NCBI RefSeq assembly: GCF_003323715.1
Contig: NZ_QOIN01000042.1
Location: 248,001 to 312,000, forward strand
Direction of reading: 5' to 3'
From: Streptomyces diacarni
GTDB lineage: Bacteria; Actinomycetota; Actinomycetes; Streptomycetales; Streptomycetaceae
Length of the DNA stretch: 64,000 nt
How positions within the stretch are numbered: position 1 is the first letter of the stretch; the number at the start of each line of letters is the position of its first letter. The translations under genes and the position numbers were made by a program. The notes beneath the pieces were generated by a model. That model saw only the letters and a program-made list of their open reading frames with translations. It had not been told where the DNA came from and did no database searches. This document shows positions 1-7,099 of this stretch, piece by piece.

Positions 1-1
1 T

Positions 2-400
2 GTCGCGCGCGGGGCCGATCCGATCGAGGAGAGCGAACCGGCACAACCGGACACGATGGCCGCCGACCCCGCCAGCAATGTATTCGGGGTCCGGCTGACG
101 GTGGACAAGGACATCCTGCGCGGCAGCGGCATCATCGTCAGTAGCTGGCTTACGTGGCAGCTCGGCATGCGACAGGCTCCCGTGACCAGGACGTTTTCTA
201 TCGCGGGTCACCCGACACCGATCACCCTAAAGAGGGCGACGAGTGGGGCCCAGCTCTCCAGTCTGCGGGTACTGGCGAAGGAGAACGGGATGGTCGGGGG
301 CTGCGAGTTCGTTCTCTTTCTCCGTAGGGACGATTCGACCGCCCGCATTGAGCACGCTTGTGCTCGACAGTACTGCCGTGCGGTGGAGGCCCCTTCATGA
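2..400 (+). CDS. C-terminal part of an unrecognised protein (5' end outside window)
   Basis: The reading frame is open from the first bases to a TGA at 398-400, so the window probably holds the last ~132 residues of a longer gene; an internal ATG at 56 is the only obvious start inside the window. The fragment has an acidic/Pro start, a hydrophobic patch (IIVSSWLTWQLG), a central GHPTPITLKRA stretch and a Cys-containing C-terminus. I recognise no family. The stop overlaps the start of the next mini-ORF as ATGA, suggesting translational coupling. Composition is less GC-biased than the neighbours, and the position beside a tRNA fragment suggests it may belong to an integrated or decayed element (inference). 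It could also be a spurious frame. Confidence 0.4.
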   Translation, partial: VARGADPIEESEPAQPDTMAADPASNVFGVRLTVDKDILRGSGIIVSSWLTWQLGMRQAPVTRTFSIAGHPTPITLKRATSGAQLSSLRVLAKENGMVGGCEFVLFLRRDDSTARIEHACARQYCRAVEAPS

Positions 401-492
401 GCGAGGTGAAGGCGGACGTCCCCGAGGCATGGGCCGATGCCGCGGCACGGCGGACTGTGATGCGGCATCCTCGGCTGGCGAACACCAGCTGA
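397..492 (+). CDS. 31-residue coupled mini-ORF, hypothetical
   Basis: ATG at 397 overlaps the upstream TGA by four bases (ATGA), the normal arrangement for coupled genes. The product would be 31 residues, starting MSEVKADVPEAWAD and ending in a basic stretch (RRTVMRHPRLANTS). The stop at 490-492 lies inside the strong hairpin at 462-501, so the frame ends exactly where transcription probably ends. It is either a genuine tiny downstream gene or the truncated 5' end of a larger gene. No function can be assigned. Confidence 0.3.
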   Translation: MSEVKADVPEAWADAAARRTVMRHPRLANTS

Positions 493-501
493 GGATGCCG
501 C
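462..501 (+). terminator. Long-stem hairpin after the truncated gene
   Basis: A 17-bp stem (left arm 462-478, right arm 485-501, one G-T wobble) closes a 6-base loop. It overlaps the last codons of the mini-ORF, so it probably ends transcription of the partial gene at the window's left edge. There is no clear U-tract, which is usual in Streptomyces. Confidence 0.6.
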
Positions 502-785
502 GGAGCAGCCACGCCCATTCCAACAAACCAGTGCTGTAAAGACCGATCAATCTCCCCCGTACCCGAGATCCAAGCTCGCCGAACACATGAGGCCTCTGGC
601 ATCGCCACAAGCATCGGATCCTTCGGTGACGCCCACAGCTACACGCGGGAGCGGCCTTTGCTGTCTCAGCTGGGCAGTGTCGTTGGGTAACCGCGGGCTG
701 GCCTACATCCTGGACCTGGACAGGCTGCCCTGCCCTGAGTCAGGGAACAGCCACGCCTGATCTGCTTGCGTTGCGAGTGCAATCG

Positions 786-829
786 CCTCCGGGTCCGTGC
801 GGACATGCCAGCACGGACCCGGAGGCGAG
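786..829. terminator. Perfect 16-bp hairpin
   Basis: CGCCTCCGGGTCCGTG is followed after a ~12-base loop by its exact reverse complement. It lies about 60 bases before the tRNA fragment. It may be a terminator or a structural site of an inserted element; which strand it serves is unclear. Confidence 0.5.
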
Positions 830-882
830 GCGGACCAAGCCGGATTCAGAGGGATGGAAACGGAGGTATTCATCCTGTTCTG

Positions 883-940
883 CGGCAAAGCCGCAGGTCA
901 GCGAGGTGACACTTTCGGGTTCGAATCCCGTTGGGGGCAC
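883..940 (+). repeat. Isolated 3' half of a tRNA gene (candidate att site)
   Basis: The stretch ends with a T-arm (GGGTTCGAATCCC), an acceptor 3' strand TGGGGGC, discriminator A and, unusually for Streptomyces, CCA-like bases. No matching GCCCCCA 5' acceptor strand, D-arm or anticodon arm lies at the right distance upstream, so it is not a complete tRNA. Site-specific integrases of actinomycete elements often use the 3' half of tRNA genes as attachment core, leaving such duplicates. The isoacceptor cannot be told from this half. A terminator-like hairpin directly downstream suggests this was once the natural 3' end of a working tRNA gene. Confidence 0.55.
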
Positions 941-969
941 CATTCGCACCATCGCACCACCCTCCGCAC

Positions 970-1003
970 AGCCCTTGGCCACTCCGCATCGGCCAGGGGC
1001 TTT
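970..1003 (+). terminator. Hairpin after tRNA fragment
   Basis: AGCCCTTGGCC and GGCCAGGGGCT pair imperfectly around a 10-base loop and are followed by TTTCTG. The position ~30 bases after the tRNA 3' fragment is that of a tRNA terminator. Confidence 0.55.
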
Positions 1004-1184
1004 CTGTTTGCCCCGCCCCTTGTCCCGCCCGGTCCCACCAGGAGCGGTTGGTACGGCGCGACCCTTCGGGTCTGTTACTCTTTTCCGGCGACGTCACCCC
1101 TGGTGGGAAGCGCCCGCGAGGCCGGTGAAAGCCGGTTGGGAGCACACGTCGCACTGTGCGAGACTGGAGCTCGCACGAACGCTT

Positions 1185-1259
1185 GGTCCTGTGGAGCAGT
1201 TTGGAGTGCTCGCCACCCTGTCAAGGTGGAGGCCGCGGGTTCAAATCCCGTCAGGACCG
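1185..1259 (+). tRNA. tRNA-Asp (anticodon GTC)
   Basis: The 75-base cloverleaf starts GGTCCTG and pairs with CAGGACC before discriminator G at 1259. The anticodon loop reads CTGTCAA with GTC, and the T-arm contains GGTTCAAATCC. CCA is not encoded. It differs from the second copy at 12183 by one base in the D-arm. tRNA-Phe follows 20 bases later, probably on the same transcript. Confidence 0.95.
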
Positions 1260-1279
1260 CCGCATCTTTCGAGATGCGT

Positions 1280-1353
1280 GGCTGGGTAGCTCAGTTGGTA
1301 CGAGCGTCCGCCTGAAAAGCGGAAGGTCGCCGGTTCGACCCCGGCCCCAGCCA
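1280..1353 (+). tRNA. tRNA-Phe (anticodon GAA)
   Basis: 74 bases, acceptor GGCTGGG/CCCAGCC with discriminator A. The anticodon stem CCGCC/GGCGG-like arm carries loop CTGAAAA, anticodon GAA. The T-arm is CGGTTCGACCCCG. It follows tRNA-Asp by 20 bases and precedes a strong terminator. Confidence 0.95.
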
Positions 1354-1373
1354 CCGCAGCCCTGAACAGGGCG

Positions 1374-1407
1374 AACGGCCCCGTCGAAGATCTTCGACGG
1401 GGCCGTT
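1374..1407. terminator. Bidirectional terminator, 17-bp stem
   Basis: AACGGCCCCGTCGAAGA is directly followed by its reverse complement and then TTTTC. It lies between tRNA-Phe (+) and the end of the WYL regulator (-) and can serve both. Confidence 0.85.
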
Positions 1408-1418
1408 TTCCGTATCGG

Positions 1419-2414
1419 TCACGAGGGCGGTGCGCCGGTTGCCGTCGCCGTGTTGCGGGCCGCGAGTGCGGCGAACGCCTCGGTGAGTTGCGGTGGGCCG
1501 ATGACCGTGACGGCGGTGTCGAAGCGGTTGAGGAAGGCGGCCAGCGCGATCCAGGACCATGATCCGGCGGTGCAGCGGCATCGGTGGGGGCCGAGGTCGT
1601 CCACGAGGGCGTCGCCGGCGAACGGAAGGACGGCGCGGGCGGGCCGCTCCAGGAGGACGGTGCCCACGCAGGGCCAGGTGCCGGCCTGGTCGGAGTCGGA
1701 TCCTGTGAAGCGCGCCGAGACGTAGGCCTCGGCGCTGCCGCCGGGGATCTCCCGTGGCGCGAAGCGCGGCCCTGCGGGGGTGCGCGGGGAGATGCGGTCG
1801 GCGCGGAAGAGGCGCCAGTCGCCGCGCCCGAGGTCCCACGCCACCAGGTACCAGCGGCCGCGGGACGTCACCAGATGGTGGGGTTCGACGCGACGCGGTG
1901 GCCCGGGTTCGTCGCCGTCCGGCCGGTCGGAGGCGTAGTCGAACCGGAGCACCTCGCGGGCGCGGACGGCGGCGGAGAGGGTGACGAGCACGTGGGGGGA
2001 GAGGGGGGCGGCGGGCCCGTCGCCCGGGCGGGGGACGGCGGTGAAGGCGAGCTGGTCGGCCCGGTGCCGCAGGCGTGCGGGCATGACCTGGCGGACGGTG
2101 GTAAGCGCCCGCAGGGCCGCGTCCTCGACACCCGCTCCGGTCACGGCTGCAGCTTGCAGCGCCACGGTCAGGGCGACCACCTGCTCGTCGTCGAACAGCA
2201 GCGGGGGCGCTTCCGTGCCGGCGTCGAGCCGGTAGCCGCCGTCCGGGCCCATGGCCGTCCGGATGCGGTAGCCCATCTCGCGCAGCCGGTCGATGTCCCG
2301 CCGCACCGTGCGGTGGCTGACGTCCAGTCGCTCGGCCAGCACGGTGCCCGGCCAGTCGCGCCGGGTCTGCAGCAGTGACAGCAGGTGGAGCAGCCGGGAA
2401 GTGGTGGTCGCCAT
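1419..2414 (-). CDS. HTH/WYL-domain transcriptional regulator (YafY-like)
   Basis: 331-residue DNA-binding regulator of the DeoR-type-HTH plus WYL family. Residues ~5-60 form the winged helix-turn-helix (SRLLHLLSLL, then AERLDVSHRTVRRDIDRLREMG). The middle to C-terminal part is a WYL sensor domain with the hallmark stretch RGRWYLVAWDLGRGDWRLFR. WYL domains bind small ligands or nucleic acids and switch the regulator. I chose ATG at 2414 because the homologous part begins at MATTTSRLL; the frame is open further upstream but would overlap the divergent gene's promoter. It is transcribed divergently from the VOC gene at 2517 with ~100 bases between, the usual arrangement for a regulator and its target. 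The ligand is unknown. Confidence 0.85.
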   Translation of the reverse strand: MATTTSRLLHLLSLLQTRRDWPGTVLAERLDVSHRTVRRDIDRLREMGYRIRTAMGPDGGYRLDAGTEAPPLLFDDEQVVALTVALQAAAVTGAGVEDAALRALTTVRQVMPARLRHRADQLAFTAVPRPGDGPAAPLSPHVLVTLSAAVRAREVLRFDYASDRPDGDEPGPPRRVEPHHLVTSRGRWYLVAWDLGRGDWRLFRADRISPRTPAGPRFAPREIPGGSAEAYVSARFTGSDSDQAGTWPCVGTVLLERPARAVLPFAGDALVDDLGPHRCRCTAGSWSWIALAAFLNRFDTAVTVIGPPQLTEAFAALAARNTATATGAPPS

Positions 2415-2516
2415 TTTTCGACGGTAACCCCGGTCGAGGACAGAAACTGTCCTGGACGGCTGCGAGGGTCGGCGGTGTCGGGGCAAGCCCGAACACCGTG
2501 TGCAGAAGGAGCAGTT

Positions 2517-2984
2517 GTGAGCATCCAGACGACCCCCCACCTCAACTTCCGCGGCGAGGCCCGCGAGGCCCTGGAGTTCTACCGGAGCGTCTTCGGTGGC
2601 GAGGTCACCTCCGCCACGTACGGCGATCTCGGTATGGACAAGGACCTCCCGGGCGCCGACGGAGTGGTCTTCGGCCAGGTCGAGACCGCCGAGGGGTTCC
2701 GCGTCATGGCCTATGACATCCCCGGCCCCTTCGGTGGTCCGGCCGGCGAGGCGGGCTCGACCCGCCGGGAGAACGGCACCACGGTCACCACGCAGCCGTT
2801 CTTCGTCTCGGTGCGCGGGGAGACGTTCGAGGAGGTCGAGGCGTACTGGGAGAAGCTGTCCGCCGGCTCCTCGATCGTCGAACCCCTGGCCGCCTCGGCG
2901 TGGAGCGCGGGCTTCGGCATGCTCACCGACCGCTTCGGCGTCACCTGGACTCTGGACGTCGCCGCCGCCGACCAGGCGCGGTAA
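2517..2984 (+). CDS. VOC (PhnB/glyoxalase-fold) family protein
   Basis: 155-residue vicinal-oxygen-chelate protein of the PhnB-like branch. It opens with TTPHLNFRGEAREALEFYRSVFGG, typical of this branch, and ends with FGMLTDRFGVTWTLDVA, the usual last strand. Members are small soluble dimers; most of this branch have no proven reaction. GTG at 2517 is preceded by AAGGAG at a good distance, so I prefer it to the open frame upstream. It is divergent from the WYL regulator, which probably controls it (inference). A strong hairpin follows the stop. Confidence 0.85.
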   Translation: MSIQTTPHLNFRGEAREALEFYRSVFGGEVTSATYGDLGMDKDLPGADGVVFGQVETAEGFRVMAYDIPGPFGGPAGEAGSTRRENGTTVTTQPFFVSVRGETFEEVEAYWEKLSAGSSIVEPLAASAWSAGFGMLTDRFGVTWTLDVAAADQAR

Positions 2985-2996
2985 GCCACCTCACCG

Positions 2997-3036
2997 CCGG
3001 GGCCGGGCGGGCGCGGGAGCGCCCGCCCGGCCCCGG
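2997..3036. terminator. Perfect 18-bp hairpin between convergent genes
   Basis: Arms 2997-3014 and 3019-3036 pair perfectly around a 4-base loop, between the VOC gene (+) and the DUF3533-like gene (-). It probably works in both directions. Confidence 0.85.
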
Positions 3037-3078
3037 CCCCGTCCCCGGCCCCGCTCCGGAAGGCGGAAGGGCGCCGGT

Positions 3079-4191
3079 TCAGCCCGGGGCGGCGGCGTGG
3101 GCCGCGGTGCGGTCGCGGCCGCCGGGGTGGCGGTGGCGCCAGGTCCAGAAGACGGCGCAGGAGACCAGGGCCCAGACGGCGAGCACCAGGTACGGCTGGA
3201 ACAGCCGGTGGTCGGGGAAGTAGACGGCGGTGTGCTGGGCGTTCACGGAGGCGCCGGGCGGGAGCCAGCGGCCGATCTCGCCGAGCACGGAGGGCAGCAG
3301 CGGCCAGGAGACGGCGCCGCCCGACGAGGGGTTGCCCAACAGCACCATCACGCCCCAGGTGGGCAGCATGGCCCAGCGGCCGATGAGGGTGTTGAACATG
3401 GTGAAGACCATGCCGCTGGTGAACATCGTCAGGGCCAGGATCAGCCACGAGTGGACGAAGGGGAGCTCCAGCGCGCCGAGCCCCCAGTCGACGACGGCGG
3501 CGATGACGAAGCCGCCCAGGAGGGCGTAGGCGATGGTGTAGGCGATGCGTTCGGGCGGGTTGAGGCGGCGGGCGTGGACGCTGAGCTGGATGGCGCCGAC
3601 GAAGCCGATGATCACGGCGGCCAGCGAGATGTAGAAGATCGCCAAGCCGCGCGGGTCACCCTTGTTCAGCGGCTTGAGGTCGCGCACCTGGACGGGGACG
3701 CCGATCTTCTTGCCGACCTTCGGCCCCGCCTGCTGGAACAGTTGTGCGACGGAGGCTCCCGACGCACTGGAGACGTCCAGCTCCACCCCCTCGGGCCGCT
3801 CCACCCGCATGACCGCGAACACCTGCTGCGCCTCGATGGCATGGCGCGCGTTCTGCTGCGTACGGAAGTGCCGCAGCTCCAGGGAGGAGCCGAGCGCCTT
3901 CTCCATCCCGGCGACGAACGCGCTGCGGTCCTTCGCGCTGTCCGGTTTGCCGACGACGGCGACCGGCACATGGTGCGGAGTGGGGTTCGCCATCGCGTAC
4001 GTGTACGAACCGGCGAAGAGGCCCGCGCCCGCGGCGAGAATCAGCACCAGGACGGTCGCCGGGAGGAACGGCGAGTCCTTGAAGTCCCGCCACAGGTCGG
4101 AGGGGCTGCGCCGGCTGCCGTGCCGACCGTGGGCGCGGGACGGCGGTGTCGGGTCCGCGCGGTGCTCGGACCACTCGGGTTCCTCGCTCAT
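3079..4191 (-). CDS. DUF3533/YhgE-like multi-pass membrane protein (ABC-2 permease-like)
   Basis: 370-residue integral membrane protein. A Pro/Arg-rich cytoplasmic start leads to a first membrane helix (~residues 40-60, PATVLVLILAAGAGLFAGSY). An extracytoplasmic domain of ~130 residues follows, with VPVAVVGKP and the duplicated hydrophilic folds seen in YhgE/Pip and DUF3533 proteins, then five or so helices (IFYISLAAVIIGFVGAIQ onward) resembling an ABC-2 export permease. No ATPase is adjacent. The substrate is unknown; relatives are linked to export or cell-envelope functions. I chose ATG at 4191; an in-frame GTG at 4200 lacks a ribosome site. A possible -10 (TAGTGT) lies only seven bases before this ATG, so the message may be leaderless. 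Confidence 0.75.
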   Translation of the reverse strand: MSEEPEWSEHRADPTPPSRAHGRHGSRRSPSDLWRDFKDSPFLPATVLVLILAAGAGLFAGSYTYAMANPTPHHVPVAVVGKPDSAKDRSAFVAGMEKALGSSLELRHFRTQQNARHAIEAQQVFAVMRVERPEGVELDVSSASGASVAQLFQQAGPKVGKKIGVPVQVRDLKPLNKGDPRGLAIFYISLAAVIIGFVGAIQLSVHARRLNPPERIAYTIAYALLGGFVIAAVVDWGLGALELPFVHSWLILALTMFTSGMVFTMFNTLIGRWAMLPTWGVMVLLGNPSSGGAVSWPLLPSVLGEIGRWLPPGASVNAQHTAVYFPDHRLFQPYLVLAVWALVSCAVFWTWRHRHPGGRDRTAAHAAAPG

Positions 4192-4198
4192 ACCTGTC

Positions 4199-4222
4199 AC
4201 ACTATGCGGACATAAGCCGCAT
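4199..4222 (-). promoter_or_regulatory. Possible leaderless promoter with overlapping inverted repeat
   Basis: On the minus strand TAGTGT (4204-4199) sits where a -10 box would start transcription within a base or two of the ATG at 4191. It is overlapped by the inverted repeat ATGCGG-N7-CCGCAT (4204-4222), a plausible operator. No convincing -35 box is seen. Confidence 0.35.
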
Positions 4223-4289
4223 AACGGTCAGGCAATCCGCAGCACCCGCGGGCCCGGCCGGTACTGCCGCCCCGGCCGGGTGACCGCAG

Positions 4290-4357
4290 CGGGCGACCGC
4301 CGCCCCAGCCGGGCAGGGCCCACCGGGCGACCGCCGCTCCGGCCGGGTAGGGCCCAC
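4290..4357. repeat. 34-bp tandem repeat, two copies
   Basis: Copies at 4290-4323 and 4324-4357 differ at three positions. They lie in the 295-base gap between the DUF3533-like gene and the CcdA-like gene, in which I see no gene. Confidence 0.8.
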
Positions 4358-4440
4358 GTACACACCGAAGGCCGAGCCCTCGCGGGCCGGGCCCCGGAGC
4401 CTGCCCCGAGCCAGGGCTCCGGAGCCACAGCTCGGGGCGC

Positions 4441-4482
4441 GGGTCCCGGGTTCCGGGTTCCGGGTTCCGGGTCCCGGGTCCC
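4441..4482. repeat. Heptamer repeat GGGTTCC/GGGTCCC, six units
   Basis: Six exact head-to-tail heptamers (GGGTCCC or GGGTTCC) end four bases before the stop of the CcdA-like gene. They may vary in length between strains by slippage. Confidence 0.85.
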
Positions 4483-4486
4483 GGGG

Positions 4487-5572
4487 TCAGGTGCCCGCGC
4501 GGGTGTCCGGGTTCACGTCCGCGTCGGCGGACGCGTCCGCGGGGCCCTCGTCGGGGCCGGAACCGGAGCTCGCAGCCGCCCCCGGGCCGGAGGCCGAACC
4601 CGACCCCGGGACCGGGACCGAGGGAGAAGCCGACCCCGGGCCGGGGTCCGAGGCGGGAGCCGATCCCGGGCCGGGGGCAGCCCCGGGCGTCGGATCCGGG
4701 GCCGGGTCCGGATCCGGGGCCGGGGCCTGGGCCGGGGTCAGGCGGCCCCGGTTCTGTCGGCGTCCGCGCAGGACGCCGACGAGCGCCGCGGCGCACACCA
4801 CCGCGGCCAGCACGGCGAGCAGTACCGCGTCCGGCACCGCGTCTCCCACCCGCCGGGCCCAGTTCTCCGCCGCGAAGGCGCCGTCCACGTCGGTCAGTCC
4901 GGGGAGTCCGGCCGCCCCGTCGAAGGCGAGGAAGAGGGCGCCCAGCAGGACGAAGAAGAGGCCGGAGAGCAGCGAGGTGGTGTGCAGCCGGAACCGGCCG
5001 CCGAGAGCGATCTCCCGCCCGCGCAGCCACCGCCGCCGCCCCAGTTCGAAGCGGTCCCACAGCAGCGCGAGGAGGAACAGGGGGACGGCCATGCCCAGCG
5101 CGTACACGGCCAGCAGCATCCCGCCGTAGACGGGGTTGCCGCTCACGGCGGCGACCGTCAGTACGCTGCCGAGGATCGGCCCGGCGCAGAATCCGGCCAG
5201 CCCGTAGACCGCGCCGAGGGCGTAGACGGACAGGGCTGTGGTCGGCCGGATGCGGCCCGAGGCCTCCGCGAGGCGGCGCGGGGCGAAGCCGAGCCCCACG
5301 ATCTGTGCGGCGCCGAGCGCGATGATCAGCCAGCCGCCCGTCGAGACGAGCAGATCGCGGTGGCCGTAGAAGAGCCGTCCCGCGTACGAGCCCGCGGCGC
5401 CCAGCGGCACCAGCGTCGTGGCGAGGCCCAGGTAGAAGATGCCGGTGCGGGCGAGCAGCCTGCCCTTCGAGTCGATCGAGTATGCGAAGAAGGCGGGCAG
5501 CAGGAGGGCGCTGCACGGGCTGAGCAGGGCGAGGAGGCCGCCGAGGAAGGCGGCCAGGTATCCGACGTCCAT
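4487..5572 (-). CDS. CcdA/DsbD-like thiol-disulfide membrane transporter
   Basis: 361-residue membrane protein of the CcdA/DsbD-transmembrane family, which passes electrons from cytoplasmic thioredoxin to extracytoplasmic thiol proteins. The two Cys-Pro signatures are present: LLSPCSALLLPAFFAYS near residue 20 and GLAGFCAGPILGS near residue 125. About six helices are followed by a seventh near residues 245-270. The C-terminal ~85 residues are a Pro/Asp/Gly/Ser-rich tail (PAPDPDPAPDPTPG), unlike the compact family core. Its ATG overlaps the stop of the DsbA-like gene by one base (TGATG), so both are coupled and the pair very likely work together. Confidence 0.85.
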   Translation of the reverse strand: MDVGYLAAFLGGLLALLSPCSALLLPAFFAYSIDSKGRLLARTGIFYLGLATTLVPLGAAGSYAGRLFYGHRDLLVSTGGWLIIALGAAQIVGLGFAPRRLAEASGRIRPTTALSVYALGAVYGLAGFCAGPILGSVLTVAAVSGNPVYGGMLLAVYALGMAVPLFLLALLWDRFELGRRRWLRGREIALGGRFRLHTTSLLSGLFFVLLGALFLAFDGAAGLPGLTDVDGAFAAENWARRVGDAVPDAVLLAVLAAVVCAAALVGVLRGRRQNRGRLTPAQAPAPDPDPAPDPTPGAAPGPGSAPASDPGPGSASPSVPVPGSGSASGPGAAASSGSGPDEGPADASADADVNPDTRAGT

Positions 5573-6426
5573 CAGTCCCGCTCCGCCCCCTTGCCGGTGT
5601 CGTTCTTCGTGCCGGCGCCGTCCTTCTTCGCCGCCGCCGCGGCACGCTCGATCGCGTCGGTGAACACTTCGTCGGGCTGGGCGCCCGCGATGGGCTGTCC
5701 GTTGACGAGGAAGGCGGGCGTGGCGCTGGCGCCGAGCGAGTACGCCTCGGTGCGGTCCTTGTCGAGCAGTTTCCGTGCGGCCTCGCCTGCGCGGTCGCGG
5801 TCGAAGCGGTCGAGGTCCTCGACGCCCGCCTGTTCGGCGATCTCGTGCAGGTGCGCGTCGGTGAAGTCGTTCTTCTCGTTGCCCTTGTCGGCGTAGACGG
5901 CGTCGTAGAACTGCCAGAACCGGCCCTGCTCACCCGCCGCGTAGCTGGCGAGGGCGGCCCGTTCGGAGCCCTTGCCGAAGACGGGGAAGTTGCGCCACTC
6001 GATGCGCAGCAGCCCCTTCTCGACGTACTTGTCGACCAGTTCCGGTTCCGTGTCGCGGGCGAATTTGCCGCAGAACGAGCAGCCGAAGTCGGCGTACTCG
6101 ATCATCACGACGGGAGCGTCGGCGTCTCCGCGTGCGAAGGGGTCGTCGGCGTCGCGGCGCGCGAGCTTCATCAGCGCGGGGTCTCCGGCGGCCGTGTTGT
6201 CGGACCGGCCCTTGTCGACGGCGGTGTTGCTCTTCTCGGAGCCGCCCCCGCCCGATCCTGCGGATCCGTCGCCGGTCACGTACTGCGACAGCCATCCGGC
6301 CAGCAGCGCGGCGACGGCGATCAGGGCGCCGATGACGAGGCCCTTGCGGGAACGGGAGGAGGAGGCCGAAGAGGCGGAGGAGGAGGACTTGGGGGCGGGC
6401 TTGGACGGGGGCTTCGTGGAAGGCAT
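5572..6426 (-). CDS. Membrane-anchored DsbA-like thioredoxin-fold oxidoreductase
   Basis: 284 residues. A Ser/Lys-rich cytoplasmic start is followed by one membrane anchor (~residues 29-50, LVIGALIAVAALLAGWL), a Gly/Ser linker, then a DsbA-type thioredoxin fold (DUF953/DSBA-like, ~residues 90-270). The active site is CSFC within EYADFGCSFCGKFA, and the cis-Pro loop is ASATPAFLVNG. It should oxidise, reduce or isomerise disulfides of secreted proteins. Coupling to the CcdA-like gene suggests it is kept reduced by that partner. AGGAG-like bases precede the ATG. The gene is preceded by the CPVC membrane protein, 48 bases upstream. Confidence 0.9.
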   Translation of the reverse strand: MPSTKPPSKPAPKSSSSASSASSSRSRKGLVIGALIAVAALLAGWLSQYVTGDGSAGSGGGGSEKSNTAVDKGRSDNTAAGDPALMKLARRDADDPFARGDADAPVVMIEYADFGCSFCGKFARDTEPELVDKYVEKGLLRIEWRNFPVFGKGSERAALASYAAGEQGRFWQFYDAVYADKGNEKNDFTDAHLHEIAEQAGVEDLDRFDRDRAGEAARKLLDKDRTEAYSLGASATPAFLVNGQPIAGAQPDEVFTDAIERAAAAAKKDGAGTKNDTGKGAERD

Positions 6427-6474
6427 GGGGGAACTCCTGGAGGGAGGCTGAGGAAGGAGGGGAGGGGTGGGCGC

Positions 6475-6978
6475 TCAGGCGGCGGGCGCGACCGGGCAGG
6501 CGGCCTCGCCCGCCAAGCGCCGTACCGTCGCCACGGCGAGCAGCGTCAACGACGCGAGGGCCAGCACCGGTTGCAGCGGCTGCCAGACGGTGAGCGCGCC
6601 GGAGGTCCCGAGCGCGAGCAGCACCAGCTTGTTGCAGACGGGGCAGCCGACGGCGAAGAAGCTCAGCGCCCCACCGACCGTGCCCAGACGGGTGGAGGAC
6701 CGCCGGGTGGAGGGCCACTGGGTGGCGGCCTCCGCGGCGGAGGCCGCAGCAGCCGGCGCGCGGACATACGTCGCCAGCAGCAGCCCCGCGAGGAGCGCGG
6801 TCAGGGCGAGCGTCGGCCAGGCCCACCACGGGGTGGCGACGGCGCGGCTGAACAGCGGGGTCGGGATGACGGCCGTGGGCACTCCCACGACGAGCGCGGT
6901 CAGCACGGCGGCGGCGGCCGCCGCACCCCAGCGTCGCGCGGGCCAGGACGCGGCCGCGCGCAGAGCGAGCGGAACCAT
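6475..6978 (-). CDS. Four-helix membrane protein with GCPVC motif
   Basis: 167 residues with about four membrane helices. Between helices 2 and 3 lies FFAVGCPVCNKLVLLALGTSG, with a CxxC pair that could act as a redox or metal site near the membrane. The protein resembles small actinobacterial membrane proteins found beside Dsb/CcdA genes; I know no proven role. It starts 122 bases after the small exported protein and ends 48 bases before the DsbA-like gene, all on the minus strand, so the four genes probably form one transcription unit. It may relay thiols or metal within that system (inference). Confidence 0.75.
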   Translation of the reverse strand: MVPLALRAAASWPARRWGAAAAAAVLTALVVGVPTAVIPTPLFSRAVATPWWAWPTLALTALLAGLLLATYVRAPAAAASAAEAATQWPSTRRSSTRLGTVGGALSFFAVGCPVCNKLVLLALGTSGALTVWQPLQPVLALASLTLLAVATVRRLAGEAACPVAPAA

Positions 6979-7099
6979 GGATACGTCTCCTGTCGGTTAC
7001 GCGGAGTGACACATGGAGTGGCACAGGGGCGCGTTCGGGCCGACGGAGCGCTTCTCGCGGAGGTGTCCGGGTACGGGCGCTCGGCGTCGGCCGGCGCCT

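Larger units (their letters stand above)
493..1184. other. Gene-poor stretch with tRNA fragment and two hairpins
   Basis: No convincing protein gene is visible. It contains a perfect 16-bp hairpin (about 786-829), an isolated tRNA 3' half (about 883-940), a terminator-like hairpin just after it (about 970-1003), then plain sequence up to tRNA-Asp. The arrangement fits the junction of an element that inserted at a tRNA gene and later decayed or lies to the left of the window. Confidence 0.5.

Noticed and set aside
883..940. Complete tRNA gene
   Set aside because: No D-arm, anticodon arm or 5' acceptor strand at the required distance.
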